A DNA stretch of 64,000 nucleotides from Brugia malayi (Eukaryota > Nematoda > Chromadorea > Rhabditida > Onchocercidae): positions 12,458,001 through 12,522,000 of the forward strand of contig NW_025062478.1 in the NCBI RefSeq assembly GCF_000002995.4. Reading direction: 5' to 3'. Each line of letters starts with the position of its first letter. Position 1 is the stretch's first letter. The position numbers and the translations under genes are program-made. The notes under the pieces are model-generated. The model saw only the letters and a program-made list of their open reading frames with translations, searched no databases and was not told where the DNA came from. This document shows, in pieces, positions 34,762 through 46,800 of this stretch.

Positions 34762-35643
34762 ATGACTTTATTGGACAATGATCATTTCCTGGTAGAATTA
34801 GCAAAATTATTTCAGAAATGTCGAACTTCCACTCAACATACGATAACTATCACGCTGAAGCATTGTAAGTAATTGTACTGTTTGTTTGATGAAATTTTAG
34901 ATCCTTGTTTCTAGATGTGCTGATCGATAAATGTTTTCGTGTACAACTGAACTTGCATTTATAAAATTGTTTTAATATATACTTTTTGATGATAAAAACA
35001 GTTGAAAAGTGGCTTAAACTACGTAACAAAATTTTATCTACCTTACTTGAATAAGTTACTATTAGTGTGTTAGTGTTTTGCAATTAATTTTATCAATTTA
35101 CTTGTCCATATTTACTTATTCATTAATGTTTTAATTAGTTGTCTTCAGATGATGGAAGGACGAAACCTTATCCAAGAAATGAAGCGCAACAATCGTTGAA
35201 AGGCGAAGATCTTTGTCTGTTTCGAGCAAAATTTGGTGATAGGAAAATTAGTACTGTGGTGAGGATAAAGGAATGATTAGGAACATTGACTTTGCTGTTT
35301 TTGTGAGGAGATGAATTTTACAAATATGTGTAGTACAAATAGTCCAATTTATTGTTGCTTATTCATTTTTTTTAAAAATTCTTGATATAAATTTTCTCTA
35401 TTTTAGTTGATGTAATTTTAAAACTATTGAAGATACTAGAATTCACCGAAATGTAAAGGGGAACTATGTATATTAATATTTATTTATCCATTTATTGTCT
35501 TGCAGGTTCATGCTAAAGAAGTGAATAAATTCCAGTTGGCATATGCTGGTATTTTAAAAGCAAATATGGATAACTTGAAGAAACGTGAGCGGAGAACAGC
35601 GATAGAAACGAAGACTAATTCAATAAATGCAGTAAAAATTTAA
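34762..35643 (+). CDS. SRP14: Signal recognition particle 14-kDa subunit, 116 residues
   Basis: Three exons fit in phase: 34762-34864, 35149-35258 and 35506-35643 (stop TAA). The sequence aligns across its whole length with SRP14: LLDNDHFLVELAKLFQKCRT at the start, YDGRTKPYP, CLFRAKFGDRKISTV, then KEVNKFQLAYAGILKANMD and a basic tail. SRP14 pairs with SRP9 to form the Alu domain of the cytosolic signal recognition particle, which slows translation while ribosomes dock at the ER. Length is close to the usual 105-136 residues. The loop after TKPYPRNE is somewhat shorter than in mammals, and the basic tail lacks long Lys or Ala runs. SRP14 is normally single copy and widely expressed, so this gene is a good anchor for placing the contig. 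Confidence 0.95.
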
Positions 35644-36765
35644 TTAACTCTTATAAATTTGACCATTATAATTGTGAATCGCATATGTTTCTTGTTTCTG
35701 AATGAATTATCTAAGTTATGGTTTTTTTTTTCTTTTTATTGACATGAAATAAGGTAATGGTTTCATTAAAAAGTTTTTCTAAAATTTCTGTAAAATTTTG
35801 GTGTTAGGTATGATTTTTGCATATCTTCGTTTTTTTGGCTGTTTAATGGTCATGTAATATTATATAATAAAATAATCATTTCACTAAGTGAATGTCACAG
35901 AATCAATGTTTTCATAGTAAATAAAGCCAAGTTGACGTGTTTTGCAACAAATGGCTGATTTACTATTCCAATCTTATTTGTAAAGCAAAGCTCATATTTA
36001 TTATCTTTGTTGAATGAAAATAAAATTTTATCGTTATTCGTAAATAATTGTTCATTTATTTTCTTCCTTTTTTCTACCATTTTAAAACAGACGGACACTA
36101 GCTAATTTATTCATGAAAAGGAGAAGTTCAAATTCGTAGAGATAGTGATTTTTTCAAATATAACTTTATAATTGAATTCTAGATGTGATACTTGAACATT
36201 GGTTAATTAATTAAACCTAGAAAATGAGTTAGTTAAGCTTTTGGTAATAAAATAATATTTCATAATATTGGTAGCACAACTTTACAGCAGATGGTAGCAC
36301 ATTTGCTGAAATGGTGCAACTGTAATGTATCGAAAGTTCCGGAAAGGTTCATATAATTTTTGTTAAGATTTTACCCTATTTATCCACATAATTTACAAGA
36401 GAAAAAGAAAGTAATATTATTTGACACATACAATTTGAATAGTAAATTATTGAATGTGTTATGCTATTCATAAGTAATGGAATTTCTGTTTATTCGTTCT
36501 AATCGATAAAATAATTTTCTTTTTTTGCAGCAAGGGAATCACTTTTTCTTTCATTCTTTTTTTTTTTTCTTTCTATAGCATAATAATTTAAGATTTAATT
36601 TTGCTTCAATCTAACTTTATGGAAAGATTTTTTTATTCTTACATTTACTCATAAAATGATAATTACAGCATAAAATATGAAGAAATAATTATTTAAATAT
36701 AAAAAATGAATGTACGTGAGAAAATTTATGAGACTTTTTGAATTTTTCCTTTTCATTTGATCATT
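35644..36765. other. Intergenic region between convergent genes
   Basis: The 3' flanks of SRP14 (+) and the 105-residue secreted gene (-) meet here. An aataaa-like signal is present near 35750-35760 (aaataagg) and others follow. No further gene was seen. Confidence 0.45.
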
Positions 36766-38156
36766 TTATGACATTCCACAAATTATTGCCATATTTCTCT
36801 CATAGTCTTCAACATTCCAACTATTTCGTATATGATTGATTGCTTCGATTATTTTTCGAGCATTTTGTTCAATCTCATCAATTTTATCCTTACCTTTAAT
36901 AATTTCTCCTGGAAATTGATCATTTAATTCATAGAGTTTTTTCAGGTACAATTTAATGTCGTCGGTAAGTTCTGTAAGTTTTGTTCCATTGCCATTTGTA
37001 CTCTTCTGAAACAATAATAAATTTTTTTTGCATTGATTAGGAAAAATGGAAGAGGAAAAAACATTCATCATTGTTTCTCGAGAAATGAAAATTTTGAAAT
37101 GGGTAATTTAAATTATATGATTAACAAAAAATGATTAATGTGATAATTTCCTTCCTGTAAAACTTCCAAAAAACATTGTCAACTTTTAGCGTTACTTTCC
37201 TTCGGTATATTTGAATGTTATGCTAATCATAAATAATGAAGAAGTCTTTGTTTTTATTTGTTTTAATTAGTTTTAAATCATATTGTTTAGGTTTCTATCA
37301 TCAAATTTATCAAAATTTTGTCCTAAGCATACAGAATCTTAAGTATTTTTTTTTTTTTTTTTTTTGTATTTAATTCTTATTTTATGAAACAATGAATTAA
37401 TTAGTCTCAAATCATATTATTTATTGATCAAAAATTTATGTAATTCATAAAAACTTTGTATTTGCTTCTTTTTTCCTTTCTTTTTTTTTTTTTTTTTTGG
37501 ATATTGAATTACATTTTGATACATTTTTGTTTACCATCATAAAGCAAATTGAAGGTATCAAAGTAAAAGTTTCAAATAACTGACAAAATTATCTCAATTT
37601 TGGAATATTTTTTATTGCTTTAACACTAAGAAATTTATTTATCATTCTCTTTTCTAATTCTAGCAATTACTCTAAAAATTAGTAGCAGAATTATTTTCAA
37701 CTAATTCAAAAATTATTAAACTTTTATTATAAATTAATAATTCTTCCCATCTATATGTGTGTGTGTGTGATTACCTATTATCATCATTATCAACTATCAA
37801 TCAGATCAAACATAACTGTTACTGTTAACTGCTACAAAGAATGGTTGATATTTTGTTGTTTTACAAATTTCATCAAAGAATAAATTAATAAAAATGAATA
37901 TTTATAACAGGTATTGAGAAGTATTAGCAAATACAATAAGATATATTCTGCAGAAGTTGTTATTGTTCGAGTTGAGTGAATGTAATTATAACACTTCCTA
38001 ATTCCTTCAAAATATTTATTACTTTTTTTAATGTATTTTCTTTTTTTAAAAGAAAAAAAAAAATAAAATAAAATTTACCTGAATATTTGCTTCATTTATT
38101 TGTGCAGCAATGAAACAATAAAGCATCAATAAACAAAATCTTTGAACACAATTCAT
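36766..38156 (-). CDS. Unrecognised small secreted protein, 105 residues
   Basis: Two exons join in phase 0: 38156-38079 and 37005-36766 (stop TAA). The first encodes a clear signal peptide (hydrophobic CLLMLYCFIAAQ after MNCVQRF), with likely cleavage near residues 18-22. The mature part is about 83 residues, charged and predicted mostly helical by eye: NGTKLTELTDDIKLYLKKLY, then KGKDKIDEIEQNARKIIEA, with heptad-like spacing of Leu/Ile. There is one N-glycosylation site (NGT) and only one cysteine near the C-terminus (ICGMS), so it is not a disulfide-rich protein. I do not recognise the family. It could be a lineage-specific excreted or secreted product; the single intron is placed right after the signal peptide, as in many nematode secreted genes. 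Confidence 0.75.
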
Positions 38157-38784
38157 CTTCTTTTCAATTCGAAATAAACTTTTTAATTTTCTCTTTGTCT
38201 TTTCTTTTTTGGCCCTTAAAATTTCTTTTTTCTTTTTTTTTTTTTTTCTTAATTCTAGTAAATAGCAAGCAATTCTGATTATTTCGTATACAATTTAATG
38301 CCATAGAAATTAATTAGTTTAAAAATTGCTTTAACCATCCTAATTAATAGATATTAGAATTTATAGATTTCTTTATGGTGGTGTAAAATTGGTTGAATTA
38401 GGTACTTGAAAAATATTAATTGAATTGATTGCTTAATAAAAATAGGAAATAAAACAAAGAAGCTTAATGTGGTAACAATTAATCAATCTAAAGGATGAAT
38501 AAAATAAAAAGTAAAATGTGAAATATACATTAATTTTAAAACATTCCAACAATAATCATCCAGCATTAGATTTACTAAATAAAATATCACTAAAAAAAAT
38601 GCTATAAATGAAATGAAATTTTCATTTTCAAATTTATGTTTATATATTTAGGAAGTCTTATAGCAATGTTATTTTACAAAAATGGATTACAAATGATGCT
38701 TAAATTTTGTAATAAAATTTTTGTTTAGAAATTATTTAAAAAAAAAAAAAAAAAAAAAACGAAAAAGTTGCATTTTTTTTCTAA

Positions 38785-38908
38785 AATAATAGTTTAAATG
38801 AAAAAAAAATAAGAAATAAAATTTGAATATTTGATAGTATTTTAATAATTTTAGTTTAAATGAAAAAAAATAATAAAATTTGAATATTTGATAGTATTTT
38901 AATAATTT
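38785..38908. repeat. Two-copy tandem duplication, about 60 bp
   Basis: The sequence agtttaaatgaaaaaaaa followed by aaaatttgaatatttgatag and tattttaataatttta occurs twice, the second copy missing a few bases of the A/T middle. Confidence 0.8.
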
Positions 38909-39629
38909 TAACTATGTAAACAATATACGAACATAATATATGCACCTATTTATATATTTTTATTCATATATAAATACCGGATTACCGAATTAAATGTGAA
39001 ACAATTTGAGTTCCTTTTTACTATCTGCCAATTAAGTACAAATTGGACAGGATATTTTGTAGAAATTATGAGGGAATTAGCATCAGACTATTGTTATAAA
39101 TTCATCCAACAACAATGTTAATAATTGAAGATGGTCTATTTTAGCAATGAATTATTTTAAAATTATAATTGTAATCCATCTGTCAAGTGGCTACGCCATT
39201 TTATAAATTTGTATTTTCAAAATTTTACAATTGTTTCTTCTGATGCATTAAAAAGTGAAAGTGAAAAATGAAATAAATAAAAATATCGCAAATATGTTCA
39301 ATTTTATAAATTATCCATTTTTCAAAAATATATTCTGGAATTTTCATTTTTAAAGTATATGTAAATGCGTTAAAAAAAATTTTCTAATTATCTTTTTCTT
39401 TTTATTAGGTATATTAGTATTTGCTGAATTTATAGCAATGTAATAATAACTTATTCTATCAGATTTGCTATTATATTGAATACATTTCTTTTCATTTTCT
39501 TTTTCATATATTAAATTTATAAATTTCAAATTTTTTAATAGCATATATAAATTATATGAACAAAAAATTATAAATTGTTTACACCTAGTTTGAATAAACT
39601 TTGAAATCAATTTGATTCCCATACTGTTG

Positions 39630-39676
39630 CTATTATTATTATTACTATTGTTTTAACTATATTATTATTATTATTA

Positions 39677-39726
<50 letters not shown>

Positions 39727-39737
39727 GTTATTATTTG
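39630..39737. repeat. ATT microsatellite
   Basis: An imperfect (ATT)n run with a few ATTG interruptions, longest between about 39659 and 39737. Confidence 0.9.
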
Positions 39738-40730
39738 TAATAAAGAAAAGAAAAGAAAAGAATTTCTTATATTTTTCCATAGAAATAAATACACCGATCG
39801 ATCACTGCGAATTTAGATTGCCAAGATGATTTGTTGTGTCTAAGCTAAGTGATTAAGCACACTTTAATGATAATCAAGATAACGCTTCAATATTAAGAAA
39901 ATCATTTTAAAATCATTGTACTAAAATTATTTCAATTGATTTTATCTATTGAATTATTGAAATTTTATGTCTCCAATTGCTGTATTATGTTTAAAGTAAG
40001 CTAAAATTATAATATTAATATTATTTCAATTGATTTTATCTATTGAATTGTTAAAATATTACTTTATGGATTTACTTACTCTCATTTGCATATATAATTA
40101 TAATTATAGTAATATTTTCATTATTTAGAATTAAGCAGTTTCTTTTTTTTTTGTTAACTTCGATAATTTATGGCTGATTTCATTAATTAGTGATATATTT
40201 TTTAATTGTTTACAAATTAATTACTTATACTGAAAAAAAAAAGGAAACAAAAATTTTATTTGAATCAGACAACAACCTTTTTTATTATAAAAATTAAAAA
40301 AAAAATAGCGGTAAGCGTAAAATTACGGCGGAATACAATAGAGCAAAGATAATAAATTTACATCATTGTTAGATGAATTTTTACTTAAGGCAATAAGGTA
40401 TTATTACTTTTCCTTCATTGCATACAATAAAAATTTCAATTTTACAACAAATTATTAAATTTATAATTTCATTTAATTTATAATAATTAAATTTACAATT
40501 TCATTTAAATTTATAATTATTCATTGAATTATTATTTTACAGTAGATTGTTATTGTCTTTACAGGAAAAAAAAAATTAATTATTTGTTGTATTAATATTG
40601 TTAGAATGATTTTGATTAAATAACACCAAATAAAATCATAATAAAATTATTAATGATATTTTGCATAAAATTTAAAAATGAATAATTTTTATTTTTATCA
40701 TTTTATTAATTATAATAATAATGAAATTAA

Positions 40731-43700
40731 TTAAGCAATGAAATATGGCGCTGAAAGCAATATTCCGCACGATGAAGCAATAATAAATATTGTAAAAATA
40801 TACAAGCATAAACGATCAACAACAATTGCTGCAAATTTCCAATTATTTGCTTTTGCATCATCTTTTTCTGCATCCATCATACGTTTAGTTATCATCTAAA
40901 AAATTAATTAATTGATTAATTAATTAATTAATTAATTAATTTTTTTAGGTAGTCCGTACTATTTTATAAACAAACATTATTCTTGCTTCTTCTGCTTCTT
41001 CTTGTAGCATTTTCTTATTAATTTTCATACTTCTTTTACTTCTTAAAAAAAAAAAAAAAAATGAATTCTTCTTTTTCTTTAGAAGAATTATTATTTGGTT
41101 CTTTTATCATTCATTATCATAGTTATCATAGTATCAATCAATAAATTAATTTACTATAATCTATCGTAGTGCTATATTTCCATACTTTATTTTGTTAAAT
41201 TTTCAAAATTTACTTTCAGTTCTTGATAAATTCGTTGTAAAATAAGCAAAGTGGCCTGTTGGCCAACATCGACGGATCTATTTGTATGACTTAATGTTGG
41301 CCCATTAAATACTGTTGAAATTGGGCTCTTTCCATTGCAAATACCACTCATATACTGACAAACTCGACATTCAACGTCCACTGAATTAGATCTGAAAAAA
41401 AAAAAAAAAAAAAAATTTTGTAAAATAATATTTCATTAAATTCAATTATAATTTTTTTTTTAAATAAATTTATTAAAACTTGGTGCTTTCTAAATTTTCT
41501 CTAACATTTTTTTTTTTTTTTTTTTTTTTTTTTGTTGAACAAGCTGACGAAAAAATATCTGAAACAAATTTATGCAAATTTAAAAATTTTTTTCTTTTTA
41601 TTTTTTTCAACATTTCTACAGTGATAAAAAAGAAAAAGAAAAAACAAAAGACGACGTAAATTATAAATACTTAAATAAGTTTGACAAAAGAAATTAAATG
41701 ATAGGTAAACATTAAATACCTAAATAAATATCCAATATTTAAAGAAAGCATAAAAATAATAATTAAATAACAAAATAAAATATTAAATATCTGAGTAAAC
41801 ATTCAATACTTAAATAAATAATAAACGTAGTAATAATGTAAAATTAAATTTTGTTTTACATGCTTTATTTCATAAAATTTTACACCATATATTTTGATTT
41901 TTTAGCTAATTTTCTTTTTTTTTTAAATTTTATTAATTAATTAAAATAAATATATAACCTTGAGCATGACTCAGCTTCTTTAATATTTCTCATCAGTGAT
42001 TCACTATGTGGTGTTGTTGTTGTTGGCTTTGTGCATGGAAATAATGATGGTAGAGCTTTCCAGGAGAGATGAACTCCTGGTCGATTTATTCGGAGTAAAT
42101 ATGGTAGCCAATAAAGTAGTAATGTCTTTGTCTGATATTATTAAAAAAATTTTGTTTATTTTTGGAAATTTTTTAAAAAAATATTTTTTTTTTTTTACTT
42201 AAATTATAATTTTTACAAGGAATAAACGATTCATTCATTCATTCATTCATTCATTCATTCATTCATTCATTCATTCATTCATTCATTCATTCATTCATTC
42301 ATTCATTCATTTCATTCATTCATTCATTCATTCATTCATTCATTCATTCATTCATTCATTCATTCATTCATTCATTCATTCATTCATTCATTCATTCATT
42401 CATTCATTCATTCATTCATTCATTCATTCATTCATTCATTCATTCATTCATTCATTCATTCATTCATTCATTCATTCATTCATTCATTCATTCATTCATT
42501 CATTCATTCATTCATTCATTCATTCATTCATTCATTCATTCATTCATTCATTTCATTCATTCATTCATTCATTCATTCATTCATTCATTCATTCATTCAT
42601 TCATTCATTCATTCATTCATTCATTCATTCATTCATTCATTCATTCATTCATTCATTCATTCATTCATTCATTCATTCATTCATTCATTCATTCATTCAT
42701 TCATTCATTCATTCATTCATTCATTCATTCCATTCATTCATTCATTCATTCCATTCATTCATTCATTCCATTCCATTCATTCATTCCATTCCATTCATTC
42801 ATTCCATTCCATTCATTCATTCATTCATTCCATTCATTCATTCATTCCATTCCATTCATTCATTCCATTCCATTCATTCATTCCATTCCATTCATTCATT
42901 CCATTCCATTCATTCATTCCATTCCATTCATTCATTCCATTCCATTCATTCATTCCATTCCATTCATTCATTCCATTCCATTCATTCATTCCATTCCATT
43001 CATTCATTCCATTCCATTCATTCATTCATTCATTCATTCATTCATTCATTCATTCATTCATTCATTCCATTCATTCATTCATTCATTCCATTCATTCATT
43101 CATTCCATTCATTCATTCCATTCCATTCATTCATTCCATTCCATTCATTCATTCATTCATTCATTCATTCCATTCCATTCATTCATTCCATTCCATTCCA
43201 TTCATTCATTCCATTCCATTCATTCATTCCATTCCATTCCATTCCATTCATTCATTCATTCCATTCCATTCATTCATTCATTCCATTCCATTCCATTCCA
43301 TTCCATTCATTCATTCATTCATTCATTCATTCATTCATTCATTTCATTCATTCCATTCATTCATTCATTCATTCCATTCATTCATTCATTCCATTCATTC
43401 ATTCATTCCATTCATTCATTCATTCCATTCCATTCATTCATTCCATTCCATTCCATTCATTCATTCCATTCCATTCATTCATTCCATTCCATTCATTCAT
43501 TCCATTCCATTCATTCATTCCATTCCATTCATTCATTCCATTCCATTCATTCATTCCATTCCATTCATTCATTCCATTCCATTCATTCATTCATTCCATT
43601 CCATTCATTCATTCCATTCCATTCATTCATTCCATTCCATTCATTCATTCATTCATTCATTCATTCATTCATTCATTCATTCATTCCATTCATTCATTCA

Positions 43701-46700
43701 TTCATTCCATTCATTCATTCATTCCATTCATTCATTCCATTCCATTCATTCATTCCATTCCATTCATTCATTCATTCCATTCATTCATTCCATTCCATTC
43801 ATTCATTCCATTCCATTCATTCATTCCATTCCATTCCATTCATTCATTCCATTCCATTCATTCATTCCATTCCATTCATTCATTCCATTCCATTCATTCA
43901 TTCCATTCCATTCCATTCATTCATTCATTCCATTCCATTCATTCATTCATTCATTCATTCATTCATTCATTCATTCATTCATTCCATTCATTCATTCATT
44001 CATTCCATTCATTCATTCATTCCATTCATTCATTCCATTCCATTCATTCATTCCATTCCATTCATTCATTCATTCATTCATTCATTCCATTCCATTCATT
44101 CATTCCATTCCATTCCATTCATTCATTCCATTCCATTCATTCATTCCATTCCATTCCATTCCATTCATTCATTCATTCCATTCCATTCATTCATTCATTC
44201 CATTCCATTCCATTCCATTCATTCAGTCATTCATTCATTCATTTTTCTCTTCGTCAAAATTAATATAATAAACAAAATGTCATTTGTTTATTATTTGTTT
44301 TTCTTTTAAAACTTTTAAAACAAAAAAAATTTTTTTTTCTGTTTCTTTTCTGTAAAATACTAACCAATGTACCCATTTCATGTGTTTCAGATGTTCGATA
44401 ATGCAAGTTTAAAACATAAACGGTAAAAACGGTTGATGCCGTAACAACGATCATACAACAAGAAAAGAATATTCCTAAAATTATTATAAATAAGAATGCA
44501 AAATTAATGTTTAAATAATTTTTTTATTAGAAAAATATATATGAATAATACATTAAAATATTTTAAATTATTTTCAAAAAAAGAATGAATTTTTAACAAT
44601 CTGTAGCAATTTCATTTAAAATTATATCTCAATAACAAAAATCTGATCAAAGAATTTCATTAATTGAAAATAACTTTTGATAGTTTTTAAGCACTTAAAA
44701 CTTAAAGATAATGATAATTCTGATAACTAAATAATAATAATAATAATGATACATTTTGTTTGATATTAATAAGTATTAATTTGTTTCCAATTAATTTTTC
44801 ATTTACCATACACGAAATTAATCTATGTTTCACTTAATTAATTAATTAATTAATTAAGTAAGTAATCTATTTAATGTTTAATTTAAGAAAGAATAACGAA
44901 TTTGGTTATTTTATTTACAGCCCTTCTTTTAAATTCTTTTTTAAAATTAAGTGTCTCATAATTTATAATTTATTTTATTTACTAAATTTAGCTTTTTTTT
45001 TCTCTCTCTCTCTCTCTCTCTCTCTCCTTCATGAATTTACATATTTTCCTGGAATATAAAATAAAATAATAAAAATTTATATTCGCTTTGTATATTTTCA
45101 TCTAATTATCAAATAAAAATTGTAAAAAAAAAAAAAAAAGAAGAAAAAATATTGAAATGAAAATATGTAACCTAAAAGTGGCACTGCTTCTGAGGTTGGT
45201 GGTGACATCTCGGATACAACGCTAAGGAAAAAGCATATTGATAAGAGCACTGTTATCTCTGCAAAGAAAAGAAAATTTTTTTTTTAATTTTTTGCATAAA
45301 AATTTTTATTGTAATATTAATAAATTGAAATTTTCATTTACAATAAATTTGACATTTTACTGTTAAATAATATAAACACAATAAAATTGATTAATTTAAC
45401 TTAGAATAAATTTACATTCAAAGTTTTTCTATCATTTATAAATACGAAAAATTGGATAAAACTTTTTATTTTTCCTTTAATCATTATCTATTATCGATAT
45501 TTGGAAGCGTAATGTTTAAGTTAAATCGATAAATTATTTATTAATGTCACAATTTCTTGTCCAAGTAGCAAAATAAATATTTAAAACAGTAAAATTTTGA
45601 AATGCTATCATATGTGTTTAGATTTTATAAATCTTTGCATTAATTTCACAAATTAATGAATTATGTCCTTTTATTTTATTATAGAAATAATTTTTATGTT
45701 ATATTTTTCGAGAGAAAAAAAAAAAAAAATTGAAGTAATAACTAATTTTGAGAGAACGAATATACTTTCTAAAACTTAAACAATTTTATTGAAGCTAAAG
45801 CATTTTAATGTATAATATATGTCACTGAATATATCAACAATAATTGATTCATTCAATAATTAATCATTTGGCAAAAAAAAAAAAAAAAAACTGATAAATT
45901 ATTTAAATATTTAAAAAGTATACGCAAAGTGATCTTTTCACCAGCATCAGGTGGCAGTGTGAAACCGAGTAATGTCATCATTGTTGTTAATATGCAGGGC
46001 ATTATTAAGTTGAAACCTAAAAATTTACAAGTTTAATTAAATTTAATATTTCTACAAAATATACTTTTCTGTTTTTTATTTCGAAGAATTTTTTTTTTTT
46101 TTTTATTTTTCACAAATAATTTTGATATAATCTAAAAAAATTTCACAAAATTTAAAAATTGATAATATATAATTAAAATATCAAATACCATAATATAATG
46201 TACGACGTCTTAAATGCAAATAAAATTTGAGGTCAGGATATGGTTCGGGACAACATTCATAAAATTTCACTGTTCTTGATACAGTTGTCACTGAAAGCAT
46301 AATTATCAATTTTTTTTTTTTTTTTTTTTTCATCTTTTAAATTTTAAATTAAAGAGAAAAAAAAAAATGGCTAAATTTGAGATAAATTATTCCTACTATA
46401 TTTCAAAGATTATCATTTATTTTCTTTTCCAAATAAAATTATTATTTGATGCTTACTGGGTAAAGCCCATTCACCGCTTGGCATATATTCAGAAATATCA
46501 AAACCACCTTTTCCAGGTTGTAAATCTAATTTATCACCATCATATGTCCATGAACCAAACTGAAATTTGTTTACTTTATATTCATTTGTTATTTTATGTG
46601 ATAAAATTGAATTAATTATACTATTTATCAAAAAAAAAATAAAATATTTTTGAAAAAATTTACATTTGCATTTGTGATTTTTATGAAGAAACTGATATTT

Positions 46701-46769
46701 TGTGGAATGTTTTTTCTTTATATATGTGATAAAAAATTCTTTTAATTAAAATTTATCAATCATAAAATG

Positions 46770-46800
<31 letters not shown>

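Larger units (their letters stand above)
38157..40730. other. Intergenic, repeat-rich, no gene supported
   Basis: This stretch separates two minus-strand genes and is dominated by A/T runs, a local duplication (about 38785-38905) and an ATT microsatellite. The open frame at 39350-39622 (-) has no splice support and A/T-driven composition. Confidence 0.5.

Noticed and set aside
42834..43025. Open frame of repeated Met-Asn-Glu-Trp-Asn-Gly on the minus strand
   Set aside because: It is produced by the 18-bp ATTC/ATTCC motif inside a receptor intron and has no coding context.
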